This document shows positions 1 to 6,374 of a stretch of DNA of 7,133 nucleotides, piece after piece (the stretch's first letter is position 1; each line of letters begins with the position of its first letter). The notes under the pieces were generated by a model. The model worked only from the letters and a program-made list of their open reading frames with translations. It was not told where the DNA came from and made no database searches. The position numbers and the translations under genes are program-made. Source of the DNA: Thermoplasmata archaeon (GTDB lineage: Archaea; Thermoplasmatota; Thermoplasmata; WALJ01); assembly GCA_026986305.1 (NCBI GenBank), contig JALSOU010000200.1, forward strand, positions 1 through 7,133. The letters run 5' to 3'.

Positions 1-326
1 CTCATAAGGGTTCTCGCGCTCACTCCTTCCCCCTCTATGAATACCTTATCCTGTCTTCCATATCCGAAATAAGGTATAACTGCTATGATCTCAGAGGCCC
101 CCTGCTCCTTAATGGCATCTAGCGTAAAAAAAGCCTCCATAATTGCAGAGTCAGGCCTGAAAGTCTGTACATATGCGACCTTTTCTCCATTTATATCTGC
201 AGGTATCCTGACATACTGCTCTCCATCGGGGAAAACCTTATGCTCTACTTTAATCGCATCTATACCTAGGTATTTTCCAAGATTTTTGCCTATGCGCTCT
301 GAGGATGTTCCGTAAATCAGCTTCAT
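1..326 (-). CDS. prs: Ribose-phosphate pyrophosphokinase (PRPP synthetase), N-terminal part, cut by the left window edge
   Basis: This enzyme transfers pyrophosphate from ATP to ribose 5-phosphate, giving PRPP for nucleotide, histidine and NAD synthesis in the cytoplasm. Only the first 108 residues are in the window and the gene continues past base 1. The translation shows PRPP synthetase hallmarks: FPDGEQYVRIP at residues 32-42 (usual form F.DGE..VRI), IPYFGYGRQDK at 84-94 (the ATP-binding region, usually PY..YARQD+), and EGEGVSARTL just before the edge (usually GE..SA). The ATG at 326 gives a family-like start, MKLIYGTSS. A TTG three codons upstream (335-333) is also in frame and lies 4 bases after GAAAGG (345-340), so it could be the true start. 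The gene begins 18 bases after the methyltransferase stop in the same direction, so co-transcription is likely. The family call is secure; the start is less so. Confidence 0.93.
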   Translation of the reverse strand, partial: MKLIYGTSSERIGKNLGKYLGIDAIKVEHKVFPDGEQYVRIPADINGEKVAYVQTFRPDSAIMEAFFTLDAIKEQGASEIIAVIPYFGYGRQDKVFIEGEGVSARTLM

Positions 327-344
327 GCTGGTCAATAATCCTTT

Positions 345-1061
345 CTATTTATCAGCTTCGCTTTTTGCAGCTATAATCACAAAATACCCTGCTTTTTCCC
401 TGAGTTTTCCACTAACGAGGCCTTTATCCAGAGTGTAGATTCCTTTGCTCATCCACCTCGCCACAGGAAGAAGAAAGGAAGGCAATCTTGAGGATATATG
501 CGGCAAAAGATATGAAAAATAGGTATATGGTTCAACAGACAGTATTTTCATGTGTTTTTCTATGGAAGAAGTCATAACTCTTAGTGGCAGTGGCCTCTCA
601 TTCGGGTCATGCTTTTCCGTTGTAAAATGCTTTCTAGCAAAGTTACCCAGAAAGTTCTCTCCTCCCGGTTCCTCTGCTATGAAAAGCCCATGAGGTTTCA
701 GCACCCTTTCAACTTCTTTTATCGCTTCATCGAGATTTTCAGGAACATGGTGCAGGATAGCGTGAGCACTCACAACATCAAAGCTGTTGTCTTTAAAAGG
801 GAGCTTTAGAGCATTTCCCTGTATGTATTCCACACCATCCAGCCTCATCCATGGCCTAGCAAGATCTATGGAATAAACCTCAATATTTGGAATCTTTTCT
901 TCCAGTTTTTTGGCAAACCACCCCGTACCACCTCCAAGGTCCAGTATGCTGTTAATATTGCCATTGAACTCTGGTAATCTGAGAATGGCTTTGGACATCT
1001 CTCCCATAACGATTTTCATAACCTCTGGGTCGACCTTCCACGAGGTCTTTATTTTGGCCAT
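345..1061 (-). CDS. Class I SAM-dependent methyltransferase (Methyltransf_11/UbiE-like), substrate unknown
   Basis: It should transfer a methyl group from SAM to an unidentified substrate. The 238-residue protein has a Rossmann-type methyltransferase core. Motif I, LDLGGGTGWF at residues 40-49, is the glycine-rich SAM loop. An acidic residue after strand 2 (SIDLA, about 65-69) should bind the ribose. GNALKLPF (82-89) is the usual loop near the adenine, DVVSAHAILHH (95-105) is motif II with its following helix, and RVLKPHGLFI (119-128) is the typical post-motif. The C-terminal third has a hydrophobic stretch near LLPHISSRLPSFLLP, which might contact a membrane or lipid substrate; that is only a guess. 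TTG at 1064 is also possible, but ATG at 1061 lies about 25 bases after a TATA box, which suits a leaderless transcript. The gene directly follows SAM synthetase. Fold and cofactor are clear; the substrate cannot be read from the sequence. Confidence 0.9.
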   Translation of the reverse strand: MAKIKTSWKVDPEVMKIVMGEMSKAILRLPEFNGNINSILDLGGGTGWFAKKLEEKIPNIEVYSIDLARPWMRLDGVEYIQGNALKLPFKDNSFDVVSAHAILHHVPENLDEAIKEVERVLKPHGLFIAEEPGGENFLGNFARKHFTTEKHDPNERPLPLRVMTSSIEKHMKILSVEPYTYFSYLLPHISSRLPSFLLPVARWMSKGIYTLDKGLVSGKLREKAGYFVIIAAKSEADK

Positions 1062-1080
1062 CAAAATGGGAAAAAAATAG

Positions 1081-1090
1081 ATGTATAAAA
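1081..1090 (-). promoter_or_regulatory. TATA box for the methyltransferase gene, likely leaderless
   Basis: On the minus strand this reads TTTTATACAT. Its centre is about 25 bases upstream of the methyltransferase ATG at 1061, the usual archaeal distance from TATA box to transcription start. No Shine-Dalgarno sequence lies between. The box sits in the 41-base gap after the SAM synthetase stop, so the methyltransferase may have its own promoter in addition to any read-through. Confidence 0.5.
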
Positions 1091-1102
1091 GGGTGCTGAG
1101 CC

Positions 1103-2299
1103 TCAGAATACGCTTACCTTTCCATCCACTATCATCATGGTAAGCTCAGATATTCTGGAGAGCCATGAATCCACTATGCTTTCAGCCTCGGCTTTCACTT
1201 TTTCAAATGGAACGCCGTCTGCCATTATCAGCTCTGTGCTTGCCAGAAGAGGCTGGTCTATTGGGTGGCCTATCTGTGAAAGCAACCTTACTCTAGCCTC
1301 AGCTATGTCTCCACCTGCGGATTCCACTATGTCCTCAGCTATCTTCATGGACAGTATGTTGTAAAGCTTTCCCACATGGGTTACAGGGTTCTTTCCAGCG
1401 GCTGCTTCCATGCTCATGGGTCTATATGGTGTTATGAGCCCGTTTACCCTATTCCCTCTGCCGACGGACCCATCATCTCCATTCTCCATGCTGAGTCCTG
1501 TGACTGTCAGGTAATATATGCCCTTATCATAGTCATCTGCTGTGTTTATGTATATCTCAAAATCTCTGTCCGTTATCTTCTTCCCGTGGTCCATGAGCTT
1601 GGTGTATAGCTCTTCCTTTATGTTCTTGTACTCGTCAGGGTCATTCACGAAGCGGTCAACCATGGCAACAGCCACAGTGAGCTTTATCTTGTCCTCTATC
1701 CTCGCACCCATCACCTTTACATCCTCTCCAAGGGCAGGCATGTCGTATTTCAGTTTTCCATTCATATATCTCTCAGTTTCGAGCACCAATCTTTCTGTCT
1801 CGCTCAGAGGGGCATAGCCAACACCGAATGATGTATCATTGGCCAGATGTTTCTGTGTATCGTAAACGCTCCTCAAATCCACGGACCCTTGGCCTATCTT
1901 GCAGTCCAGAGTTATATCTTCTTCAACATCAAGGTGTCTGAAGTTCTCTTTAAGATATTTGTATGCTGATTTAAGAGCAGTGGATCTGTACGGCAAACGC
2001 TCTCCTTCAACAGTTGTTACTGCCCTTCCTACTAAGAGGATATAGACAGGCTCAAGAACATTTCCTCCACCGAATTTAGGCTGGGACTGCCCGCCTACAA
2101 TCTGAGTTTCATCTGTATTGTGGTGCAGTATCCTTTCATATCTTTCCAGATACATCTTTGAAAGAGCTCTGCTCATGTTTTCAGCTATGCCGTCTGCTAT
2201 GGAGTCTGGGTGGCCTATGCCTTTGCGCTCTACCATCTCTGCGGGCTGCCTTTCTATAGGCTTCTCATTTAAATGTGAAACCACTATGTTCCTTGCCAA
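1103..2299 (-). CDS. mat: S-adenosylmethionine synthetase (methionine adenosyltransferase), archaeal type
   Basis: It makes SAM from methionine and ATP, the methyl donor for the cell. The 398-residue protein is the archaeal form, very different in sequence from bacterial MetK, and matches the family's usual length of about 400. Visible signatures are [18 protein letters not shown] (about 24-41), [14 protein letters not shown] (59-72), FGGGN (76-80), GQGSVDL (136-142), [11 protein letters not shown] (154-164), GRGNRVNG (280-287) and [12 protein letters not shown] (294-305). An ATG at 2341 would add 14 residues, but TTG at 2299 is the better start. It follows a strong Shine-Dalgarno sequence, GAGGTGATAA, and gives LARNIVV, matching the usual family N-terminus M(R)NIVV. 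The 2341 ATG also appears to lie inside the TATA box. It is followed by the methyltransferase and prs genes in the same direction, a sensible SAM supply and use pairing. Confidence 0.96.
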   Translation of the reverse strand: MARNIVVSHLNEKPIERQPAEMVERKGIGHPDSIADGIAENMSRALSKMYLERYERILHHNTDETQIVGGQSQPKFGGGNVLEPVYILLVGRAVTTVEGERLPYRSTALKSAYKYLKENFRHLDVEEDITLDCKIGQGSVDLRSVYDTQKHLANDTSFGVGYAPLSETERLVLETERYMNGKLKYDMPALGEDVKVMGARIEDKIKLTVAVAMVDRFVNDPDEYKNIKEELYTKLMDHGKKITDRDFEIYINTADDYDKGIYYLTVTGLSMENGDDGSVGRGNRVNGLITPYRPMSMEAAAGKNPVTHVGKLYNILSMKIAEDIVESAGGDIAEARVRLLSQIGHPIDQPLLASTELIMADGVPFEKVKAEAESIVDSWLSRISELTMMIVDGKVSVF

Positions 2300-2300
2300 T

Positions 2301-2310
2301 TTATCACCTC
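2301..2310 (-). promoter_or_regulatory. Shine-Dalgarno site that fixes the SAM synthetase start
   Basis: The minus strand reads GAGGTGATAA directly before the TTG at 2299. GAGGTGAT is fully complementary to the 16S rRNA 3' end, and the spacing of about 5 bases is normal. It is the strongest such site in the window and argues against the ATG at 2341. Confidence 0.75.
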
Positions 2311-2320
2311 TATATTTTTG

Positions 2321-2339
2321 GAGAGGATATCCATCTCTC
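2321..2339 (+). promoter_or_regulatory. Palindromic candidate operator next to the SAM synthetase promoter
   Basis: A 5-base inverted repeat, GAGAG (2321-2325) and CTCTC (2335-2339), brackets a region containing the perfect 8-base palindrome GGATATCC (2325-2332). It lies just downstream of the proposed TATA box and upstream of the expected transcription start of the synthetase gene, where a bound repressor would block initiation. No regulator is known from the window, and short palindromes occur by chance. Confidence 0.25.
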
Positions 2340-2346
2340 ATATAAG
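2339..2346 (-). promoter_or_regulatory. Candidate TATA box for SAM synthetase
   Basis: The minus strand reads CTTATATG. With its centre near 2342, transcription should begin around 2316-2318, giving a leader of about 17 bases that just holds the Shine-Dalgarno site at 2310-2301. Box, leader, ribosome site and TTG start thus fit together. Confidence 0.45.
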
Positions 2347-2380
2347 TTTTGTCTCTGAATCAGCTACAAGTCTTATGGGA

Positions 2381-2394
2381 AAAATCATTTAAAT
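2381..2394 (+). promoter_or_regulatory. BRE and TATA box for GAPDH
   Basis: The box ATTTAAAT (2387-2394) is preceded by an A-rich BRE-like run, AAAATC. Its centre is about 29 bases before the GAPDH ATG, so the transcript would have only a few leader bases, and no Shine-Dalgarno sequence is present. The layout closely resembles the one ahead of hutU at 5522-5539. Confidence 0.5.
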
Positions 2395-2419
2395 CCCGTG
2401 CTATTCTCCAACGATTACC

Positions 2420-3427
2420 ATGAAGGTGAAAGTTGCTGTAAACGGGTATGGAACCATAGGAAAGAGGGTTGCGGACGCTGTGGCTATGCAGGACGACATG
2501 GAGCTCATAGGTGTTTCAAAGCGCTCCCCCACCTATGAAGCTTTCATGGCTATGGAGAAAGGATATCCTTTCTATGCTCCTGCTGAGAGCATTCAGGGAC
2601 TGGAGAGCGCTGGAATAAAGGTTGAGGGCACCACAGAGGAAATGCTGGAAAAAGCTGATATCGTGGTGGATGCCACCACAAAAAGCCCTTACAGGGACCT
2701 CTATGAGAAATACGGAATAAAGGCCATATGGCAGGGCGGAGAGAAGCATGAGATAGCTGGAACATCATTCAATGCCATGGCAAACTACGATGAGGCATGG
2801 GGAAAAGACAGGGTAAGGGTTGTGAGTTGCAACACCACAGGACTCATAAGGACGCTCTATCCACTTTACAAAGAGATAGGTGTGGAGAATGTAACTGCAG
2901 TGATGGTGAGGAGGGCGGCGGACCCATGGGACTCCAAGAAAGGACCCATCAATGCCATAGAGCCTGTTCTGAAGGTTCCGAGCCACCATGGGCCTGATGT
3001 TCAAAGCGTAATGCCCTATCTAAATATACAGACAACCGCCGTGAAGGTTCCCACAACCATAATGCACCTCCACTCAGTAATCGTTAAGCTGAAAAAGGAA
3101 GTGAGCGCAGAGGATGTCCTCGATGTCTGGAAGAGCTATCCCAGGATAATTCTCATACATTCCAACAGAGGCATAAAATCAACAGCACAGATAATGGAGA
3201 TGGCAAGGGGATTCGGAAGGCCTTACAGCGACCTTTATGAGATAGCCATCTGGGAAGACGGCGTGCATGTGGTCGGCGACACCCTCTACTATTATCAGGC
3301 CATACATCAGGAGAGCGATGTGGTTCCTGAGAACATAGATGCCATAAGAGCTATGATGGAAATGATGCCCAAGGAGGAGAGCATCGCTAAAACAGATAAG
3401 GCTCTCGGAATGAGAAAAACCCTTTAA
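2420..3427 (+). CDS. gap: Type II (archaeal) phosphorylating glyceraldehyde-3-phosphate dehydrogenase
   Basis: It interconverts glyceraldehyde 3-phosphate and 1,3-bisphosphoglycerate with NAD(P) and phosphate, a cytoplasmic step of glycolysis and gluconeogenesis. The 335-residue length suits the archaeal type II family. The N-terminus has the Rossmann glycine motif VNGYGTIGKRV (7-17). The catalytic cysteine is C137 in SCNTTG (136-141). Other family features are MVRRAADP (162-169), VPSHHGPD (186-193) and MHLHSV (215-220), which probably contains the catalytic histidine (H216 or H218). Cofactor preference between NAD and NADP cannot be settled by eye. It is the only clear rightward gene, and is divergent from SAM synthetase and convergent with the Nudix gene. 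Its TAA shares bases with the Nudix stop. It has its own promoter and is probably monocistronic. In many archaea this enzyme serves mainly gluconeogenesis; nothing here decides that. Confidence 0.97.
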   Translation: MKVKVAVNGYGTIGKRVADAVAMQDDMELIGVSKRSPTYEAFMAMEKGYPFYAPAESIQGLESAGIKVEGTTEEMLEKADIVVDATTKSPYRDLYEKYGIKAIWQGGEKHEIAGTSFNAMANYDEAWGKDRVRVVSCNTTGLIRTLYPLYKEIGVENVTAVMVRRAADPWDSKKGPINAIEPVLKVPSHHGPDVQSVMPYLNIQTTAVKVPTTIMHLHSVIVKLKKEVSAEDVLDVWKSYPRIILIHSNRGIKSTAQIMEMARGFGRPYSDLYEIAIWEDGVHVVGDTLYYYQAIHQESDVVPENIDAIRAMMEMMPKEESIAKTDKALGMRKTL

Positions 3428-3846
3428 TCTTCAAATCTATTAGACTTTTTAATTTGATTTTTAATGGCATCCTCTATTATCTTCCCATGGTCAAAAGCCA
3501 GCTCTGGCAGACTATCCAGAGGGAAAAATCCAACTTCAGCAGCATCATCCCCTTCTTTTAGCTCTCCTCCCTTTCTTTTGAGCATATAAACTATGCTGAC
3601 TGTATGCCCCCTTGGGTCCCTATTTGGGTCTGAATAAACGCCGAGCAACTTTATTATCTCAGCATCCAGCCCTGTTTCCTCCTTAAATTCTCTTATGACT
3701 GCGTCTTCCACACTTTCTCCGTATTCAACGAATCCACCAGGAAGGGCCCATTTTCCCTTAAAAGGCTCCCTGCCGCGGCGTATGAGGAGGATTTTACCCT
3801 CCTCTATGAGAACGCCGTCAACGGTCAGAGCTGGATTTCTGTGCAT
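3424..3846 (-). CDS. Nudix hydrolase, ADP-ribose pyrophosphatase-like
   Basis: It should cleave a nucleoside diphosphate linked to another group; ADP-ribose, giving AMP and ribose 5-phosphate, is the best guess. The 140-residue protein has a complete Nudix box over residues 38-60: G38, E44, then REFKEETGL (52-60), fitting G-x5-E-x7-R-E-U-x-E-E-x-G-U exactly. E53, E56 and E57 should bind the metal. Before it come GKWALPGG (31-38), typical of the fold, and after it YSDPNRDPRGHTVSIVY (71-87), a stretch seen in archaeal ADP-ribose pyrophosphatase relatives. The substrate remains uncertain, as NADH, dinucleotides and oxidised nucleotides are possible in this superfamily. It starts 4 bases after the hutU stop, with a GTGAGG run overlapping that stop, which suggests one transcript and coupled translation. 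Its stop overlaps the GAPDH stop on the other strand. Confidence 0.92.
   Translation of the reverse strand: MHRNPALTVDGVLIEEGKILLIRRGREPFKGKWALPGGFVEYGESVEDAVIREFKEETGLDAEIIKLLGVYSDPNRDPRGHTVSIVYMLKRKGGELKEGDDAAEVGFFPLDSLPELAFDHGKIIEDAIKNQIKKSNRFED
3444..3462 (+). terminator. T-rich candidate terminator after GAPDH
   Basis: Runs of five, three and five T (3446-3450, 3453-3455, 3458-3462) lie 17-35 bases after the GAPDH stop, inside the 3' end of the opposing Nudix gene. Archaeal polymerases often stop at such T-tracts without a hairpin, and none is evident here. Confidence 0.35.
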
Positions 3847-3850
3847 CGCC

Positions 3851-5497
3851 TCACTTCAGCATGGGCATCCATATTCCCTTTTCCTTCGCCCACTTCTGCG
3901 CTCTCTCGTAACCTGCATCAGCATGTCTAACTACACCGCTGGCAGGATCGTTGTTAAGAACCCTCAGGAGCTTTTTCTCTGCCAGATCTGTTCCATCAGC
4001 AACCACTACCATGCCTGCGTGTATGCTGTAACCTATGCCAACTCCACCTCCATGGTGCACGCTGACCCATGTGGCTCCACTTGCCGTGTTAAGGAGGGCA
4101 TTCAGTATTGGCCAGTCAGCTATTGCATCGCTCCCGTCCTTCATAGCCTCTGTTTCTCTATAAGGCGAGGCAACGGAACCCGTGTCGTGGTGGTCTCTTC
4201 CTATGACTATCGGCGCCTCCACAACTCCTTCCCTAACAAGGTCGTTGAAAGCCTTTCCTGCCTTTGCCCTTTCTCCGTGGCTGAGCCACAGTATCCTTGC
4301 AGGCAGTCCCTGAAACTTCACCTTTTCCTCAGCCTTATCGAGCCACTGAATAACATGCTTATTATCTGGGAATAGCTTTCTTATGGCATTATCAGTTTCA
4401 ATTATATCATCAGGGTTTCCGGAGAGAGCAGCCCATCTGAATGGCCCGCTGCCTATGGAAAATAAAGGCCTTATGTATGCAGGCACATATCCCGGGATCT
4501 CAAATGCGTTATCCACACCTGCTTCCTTTGCCTGAGCTCTCAGGTTGTTTCCGTAGTCAAAGACCTTTGATCCATGCTCTTTAAACCATATCATGGCAGG
4601 CACATGCCTTCTTAGGGATTTCCTCACTTCTTCAAGGTATTTATCTGGGTCCTTTTCCCTGAGTTCTGCTGCCTCTTCGTATGTATATCCAGCGGGGATA
4701 TATCCGTTGAGCGGGTCATGGGCAGCAGTCTGGTCTGTAACAACATCAGGAACTATGCCTCTTTTCACAAGCTCAGGATAAACATCCGCCGCATTCGCCC
4801 AGAGGCCTATGCTGAGAGCTTTTCCCTCTTTAAGGGCTTCATCCTTCATCTTCAATGCCTCATCAAGGCTGTCTGTCCATGTATCCAGATATCCGCCCTT
4901 TATCCTGCGCTCTATGGCCCATTTGTTTATCTCAACTATTATTCCGACTCCGTTGTTCATAGTTATCGCAAGTGGTTGAGCGCCTCCCATCTCTCCAAGG
5001 CCTGATGAGAGAACCCATTTTCCTGTCAAATCGTGCTGTCCGAACTCTATCTGGGCCAGAGCTCCCAGAGTTTCATAGGTGCCCTGAAGTATGCCCTGAG
5101 TGCCTATGTAAATCCACGAGCCAGCAGTCATCTGGCCGTACATTATCAACCCCCTCTCTTCAAGCTCCCTGAAGTACTCCCAGTTTGCCCACTTGGGAAC
5201 AAGCATGGAATTGACTATGAGGACCCTCGGAGCCCACTCATGGGTTTTGAAAACAGCCACAGGCTTTCCGCTCTGCACAAGCAGAGTTTCATCGGTTTCC
5301 ATCTCTTTGAGGGTTTCAACTATGGCATGAAAAGCATCCCAGTTTCTCGCTGCCTTCCCCGTGCCTCCGTAAACTATCAGGTTTGCAGGGTCCTTAGCAA
5401 CCTCAGGGTCAAGGTTGTTCATAAGCATCCTCATAGGAGCCTCGGTCTGCCAGCTCTTGCATGTTAGCTTATTTCCTCTGGGCGCTCTTATTTCCAT
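3851..5497 (-). CDS. hutU: Urocanate hydratase (urocanase)
   Basis: It adds water to urocanate to give 4-imidazolone-5-propionate, the second step of histidine breakdown, using tightly bound NAD+ as an electrophile. The 548-residue protein is of normal length (about 550) and shows family motifs throughout: [11 protein letters not shown] (43-53), [16 protein letters not shown] (121-136), [12 protein letters not shown] (166-177), [10 protein letters not shown] (253-262), DYGNN (314-318), [10 protein letters not shown] (351-360), [18 protein letters not shown] (441-458) and [14 protein letters not shown] (479-492). One oddity is [15 protein letters not shown] (342-356): residue 347 is serine where bacterial urocanases have the conserved active-site cysteine (Cys410 in the Pseudomonas putida enzyme). 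The ATG at 5497 follows GGTGAT (5506-5501); the TTG at 5515 would add six residues and lacks such a site. No hutH, hutI or formimidoyl-transfer gene is in the window, so the pathway would have to be completed elsewhere. Confidence 0.96.
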   Translation of the reverse strand: MEIRAPRGNKLTCKSWQTEAPMRMLMNNLDPEVAKDPANLIVYGGTGKAARNWDAFHAIVETLKEMETDETLLVQSGKPVAVFKTHEWAPRVLIVNSMLVPKWANWEYFRELEERGLIMYGQMTAGSWIYIGTQGILQGTYETLGALAQIEFGQHDLTGKWVLSSGLGEMGGAQPLAITMNNGVGIIVEINKWAIERRIKGGYLDTWTDSLDEALKMKDEALKEGKALSIGLWANAADVYPELVKRGIVPDVVTDQTAAHDPLNGYIPAGYTYEEAAELREKDPDKYLEEVRKSLRRHVPAMIWFKEHGSKVFDYGNNLRAQAKEAGVDNAFEIPGYVPAYIRPLFSIGSGPFRWAALSGNPDDIIETDNAIRKLFPDNKHVIQWLDKAEEKVKFQGLPARILWLSHGERAKAGKAFNDLVREGVVEAPIVIGRDHHDTGSVASPYRETEAMKDGSDAIADWPILNALLNTASGATWVSVHHGGGVGIGYSIHAGMVVVADGTDLAEKKLLRVLNNDPASGVVRHADAGYERAQKWAKEKGIWMPMLK

Positions 5498-5500
5498 CTT

Positions 5501-5506
5501 ATCACC
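5501..5506 (-). promoter_or_regulatory. Shine-Dalgarno site of hutU
   Basis: The minus strand reads GGTGAT, then AAG and the ATG at 5497. It has the same GGTGAT core as the SAM synthetase site and supports the ATG over the upstream TTG at 5515. Confidence 0.55.
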
Positions 5507-5521
5507 GCACCGCAATAGATG

Positions 5522-5539
5522 AGGGATTAAATCTTTTTT
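5522..5539 (-). promoter_or_regulatory. Candidate BRE and TATA box of hutU
   Basis: The minus strand reads AAAAAAGATTTAATCCCT. The A-rich run would be the BRE and ATTTAAT the TATA box, centred near 5529. Transcription would start around 5503-5507, a few bases ahead of the ATG and about at the Shine-Dalgarno site. It looks much like the GAPDH promoter at 2381-2394. A more upstream box at 5577-5586 is the alternative. Confidence 0.45.
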
Positions 5540-5576
5540 CTCATAAATGCTGTGGGTTCAATGGTTGTACCAAATT

Positions 5577-5586
5577 CTATATAAAG
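5577..5586. promoter_or_regulatory. Second TATA-like box, direction unclear
   Basis: CTATATAAAG on the plus strand and CTTTATATAG on the minus strand both resemble an archaeal TATA box. Read leftward it would start a hutU transcript near 5557 with a leader of about 60 bases. Read rightward it would start a transcript near 5607-5610, heading into the hairpins at 5607-5622 and 5643-5660. The minus-strand flank upstream is pyrimidine-rich and not BRE-like, so leftward use is not clearly favoured. Confidence 0.35.
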
Positions 5587-5622
5587 AGAAAGAGAAAAGG
5601 AGGTTTGCGCACAGGACTGCGC
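5584..5622 (-). terminator. Candidate terminator after the phosphoesterase gene
   Basis: Eight bases past the phosphoesterase stop, the minus strand forms a small hairpin: GCGCA and TGCGC arms with a 6-base loop (5622-5607). A pyrimidine-rich run, CCTCCTTTTCTCTTTCTC, then follows. This suits termination before the hutU promoter, although the stem is only 5 base pairs. Confidence 0.35.
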
Positions 5623-5629
5623 TCGTCAC

Positions 5630-6355
5630 CTATCCCACCTCTGAGGGGCCATCACCCCTCTTTTTTATTTTCTCAATCTTACCGAGATATGTGCCGTCCA
5701 AAAGATAGATATCCGCATTTTCCCTGTCAAACTCTTCCGAATTAAGCAAAGGTCCAAGAAGATCCTCATTGATAGGAGATCCACCGTAGAACCTGTTCAT
5801 GGCAGGCATAACGATAATCTCTTTTTCTCCGTATTTTCCCCGTATCCAGCAGGGCTCTTTGTGGGAATTTCCAAGTGAGTCTATGAAGGCAACAGCAGGG
5901 TGAGTGTGCCCGATTACCAACACCTCAGCATCATCTAGCTCCTCGGAAGGCCATGCGTGACCGTGAAGTATCCCGTAATCTCCGATTAAAAACCCAGAAC
6001 CATCGTGAATTTCCACCCATTCAGGAAGCGCCTTCTCTATATTTCCATCGTGGTTTCCTTTAACTATGTGTATTTCACGGAATTGACCTTCAATTTCATC
6101 CATAAAAAGCCGTATATCGCGCATCTCCCACTTTGACGATGGAATCCCATGCTTCAAATCTCCGTTTATCACCAGATCCTTTGCACCGCTTTTTTCTTTG
6201 AGTCTGAGGACTTCGTCAGCCATCGCCTTCCACTGGGAAGGCACCCTTATCCCCTTCCTTTCAAGCTCATATTCAACGCCTATGTGCAGGTCTGAAAGCA
6301 CCAGCGCGCTCTCAATCAGCATAGCTCTCTCGTTTCTAATGGGATCACCGCTCAC
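5630..6355 (-). CDS. Calcineurin-like metallophosphoesterase, SbcD-related archaeal family
   Basis: It is a two-metal phosphoesterase of unknown physiological substrate. The 241-residue protein has all the metal-binding motifs of the fold in order: SDLHIG (21-26; D22 and H24), INGDLKHG (63-70; D66), GNHD (100-103; N101 and H102), ILHGHAWP (129-136; H131 and H133) and GHTHP (149-153; H150 and H152). The pattern DLHIG, GDLKH, GNHD matches the small archaeal family related to the nuclease SbcD (TIGR00024/MJ0037 type), which stands alone without the SbcC partner; no such ATPase is seen here. The GTG start at 6355 is tentative; ATG at 6322 (residue 12) is an alternative. The gene begins 19 bases after the glycosyltransferase stop, so they may be co-transcribed. 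A weak TATA-like TTAAATAG (6382-6375) would allow separate leaderless transcription. Confidence 0.9.
   Translation of the reverse strand: MSGDPIRNERAMLIESALVLSDLHIGVEYELERKGIRVPSQWKAMADEVLRLKEKSGAKDLVINGDLKHGIPSSKWEMRDIRLFMDEIEGQFREIHIVKGNHDGNIEKALPEWVEIHDGSGFLIGDYGILHGHAWPSEELDDAEVLVIGHTHPAVAFIDSLGNSHKEPCWIRGKYGEKEIIVMPAMNRFYGGSPINEDLLGPLLNSEEFDRENADIYLLDGTYLGKIEKIKKRGDGPSEVG
5643..5674 (+). terminator. Plus-strand hairpin plus T-run resembling an intrinsic terminator
   Basis: GAGGGG (5643-5648) and CCCCTC (5655-5660) form a 6-base-pair stem with loop CCATCA, followed at once by a T-rich run from 5661. In this direction it lies antisense to the last codons of the phosphoesterase and would serve only a rightward transcript. 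Paired with the TATA-like box at 5577-5586 it could bound a short RNA. It may also be an accident of coding sequence. Confidence 0.3.
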
Positions 6356-6374
6356 AACTCGGCTAATTTATTAT

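Noticed and set aside
3695..4375. A 226-codon rightward open frame opposite the Nudix and hutU genes
   Set aside because: It lies wholly antisense to two well-conserved genes, has low-complexity Ser/Arg/Leu-rich content without any recognisable motif, and has no promoter or ribosome site ahead of it.
5033..5467. A 144-codon rightward open frame opposite hutU
   Set aside because: It is antisense to conserved urocanase sequence and its protein shows no domain features.
5527..5544. A five-codon leader frame (ATG AGA AAA AAG ATT TAA) on the minus strand upstream of hutU
   Set aside because: It overlaps the better hutU promoter, has no ribosome site, and frames this short are expected by chance.
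5560..5570. An inverted repeat TGGT-tgt-ACCA upstream of hutU as an operator
   Set aside because: The arms are only 4 bases and do not extend outward, so it is not distinguishable from chance.
5595..5665. A C/D box guide RNA in the hutU/phosphoesterase gap
   Set aside because: The minus strand has C-like GTGATGG and GTGACGA, but there is no matching CTGA D box on that strand; the plus strand has a CTGA but no C box.
5605..5745. A small rightward protein after the AGGAGGT sequence near 5600
   Set aside because: The only possible start, TTG, abuts the Shine-Dalgarno-like sequence with no spacing, and the frame would run through the hairpin and T-run into the phosphoesterase antisense strand.
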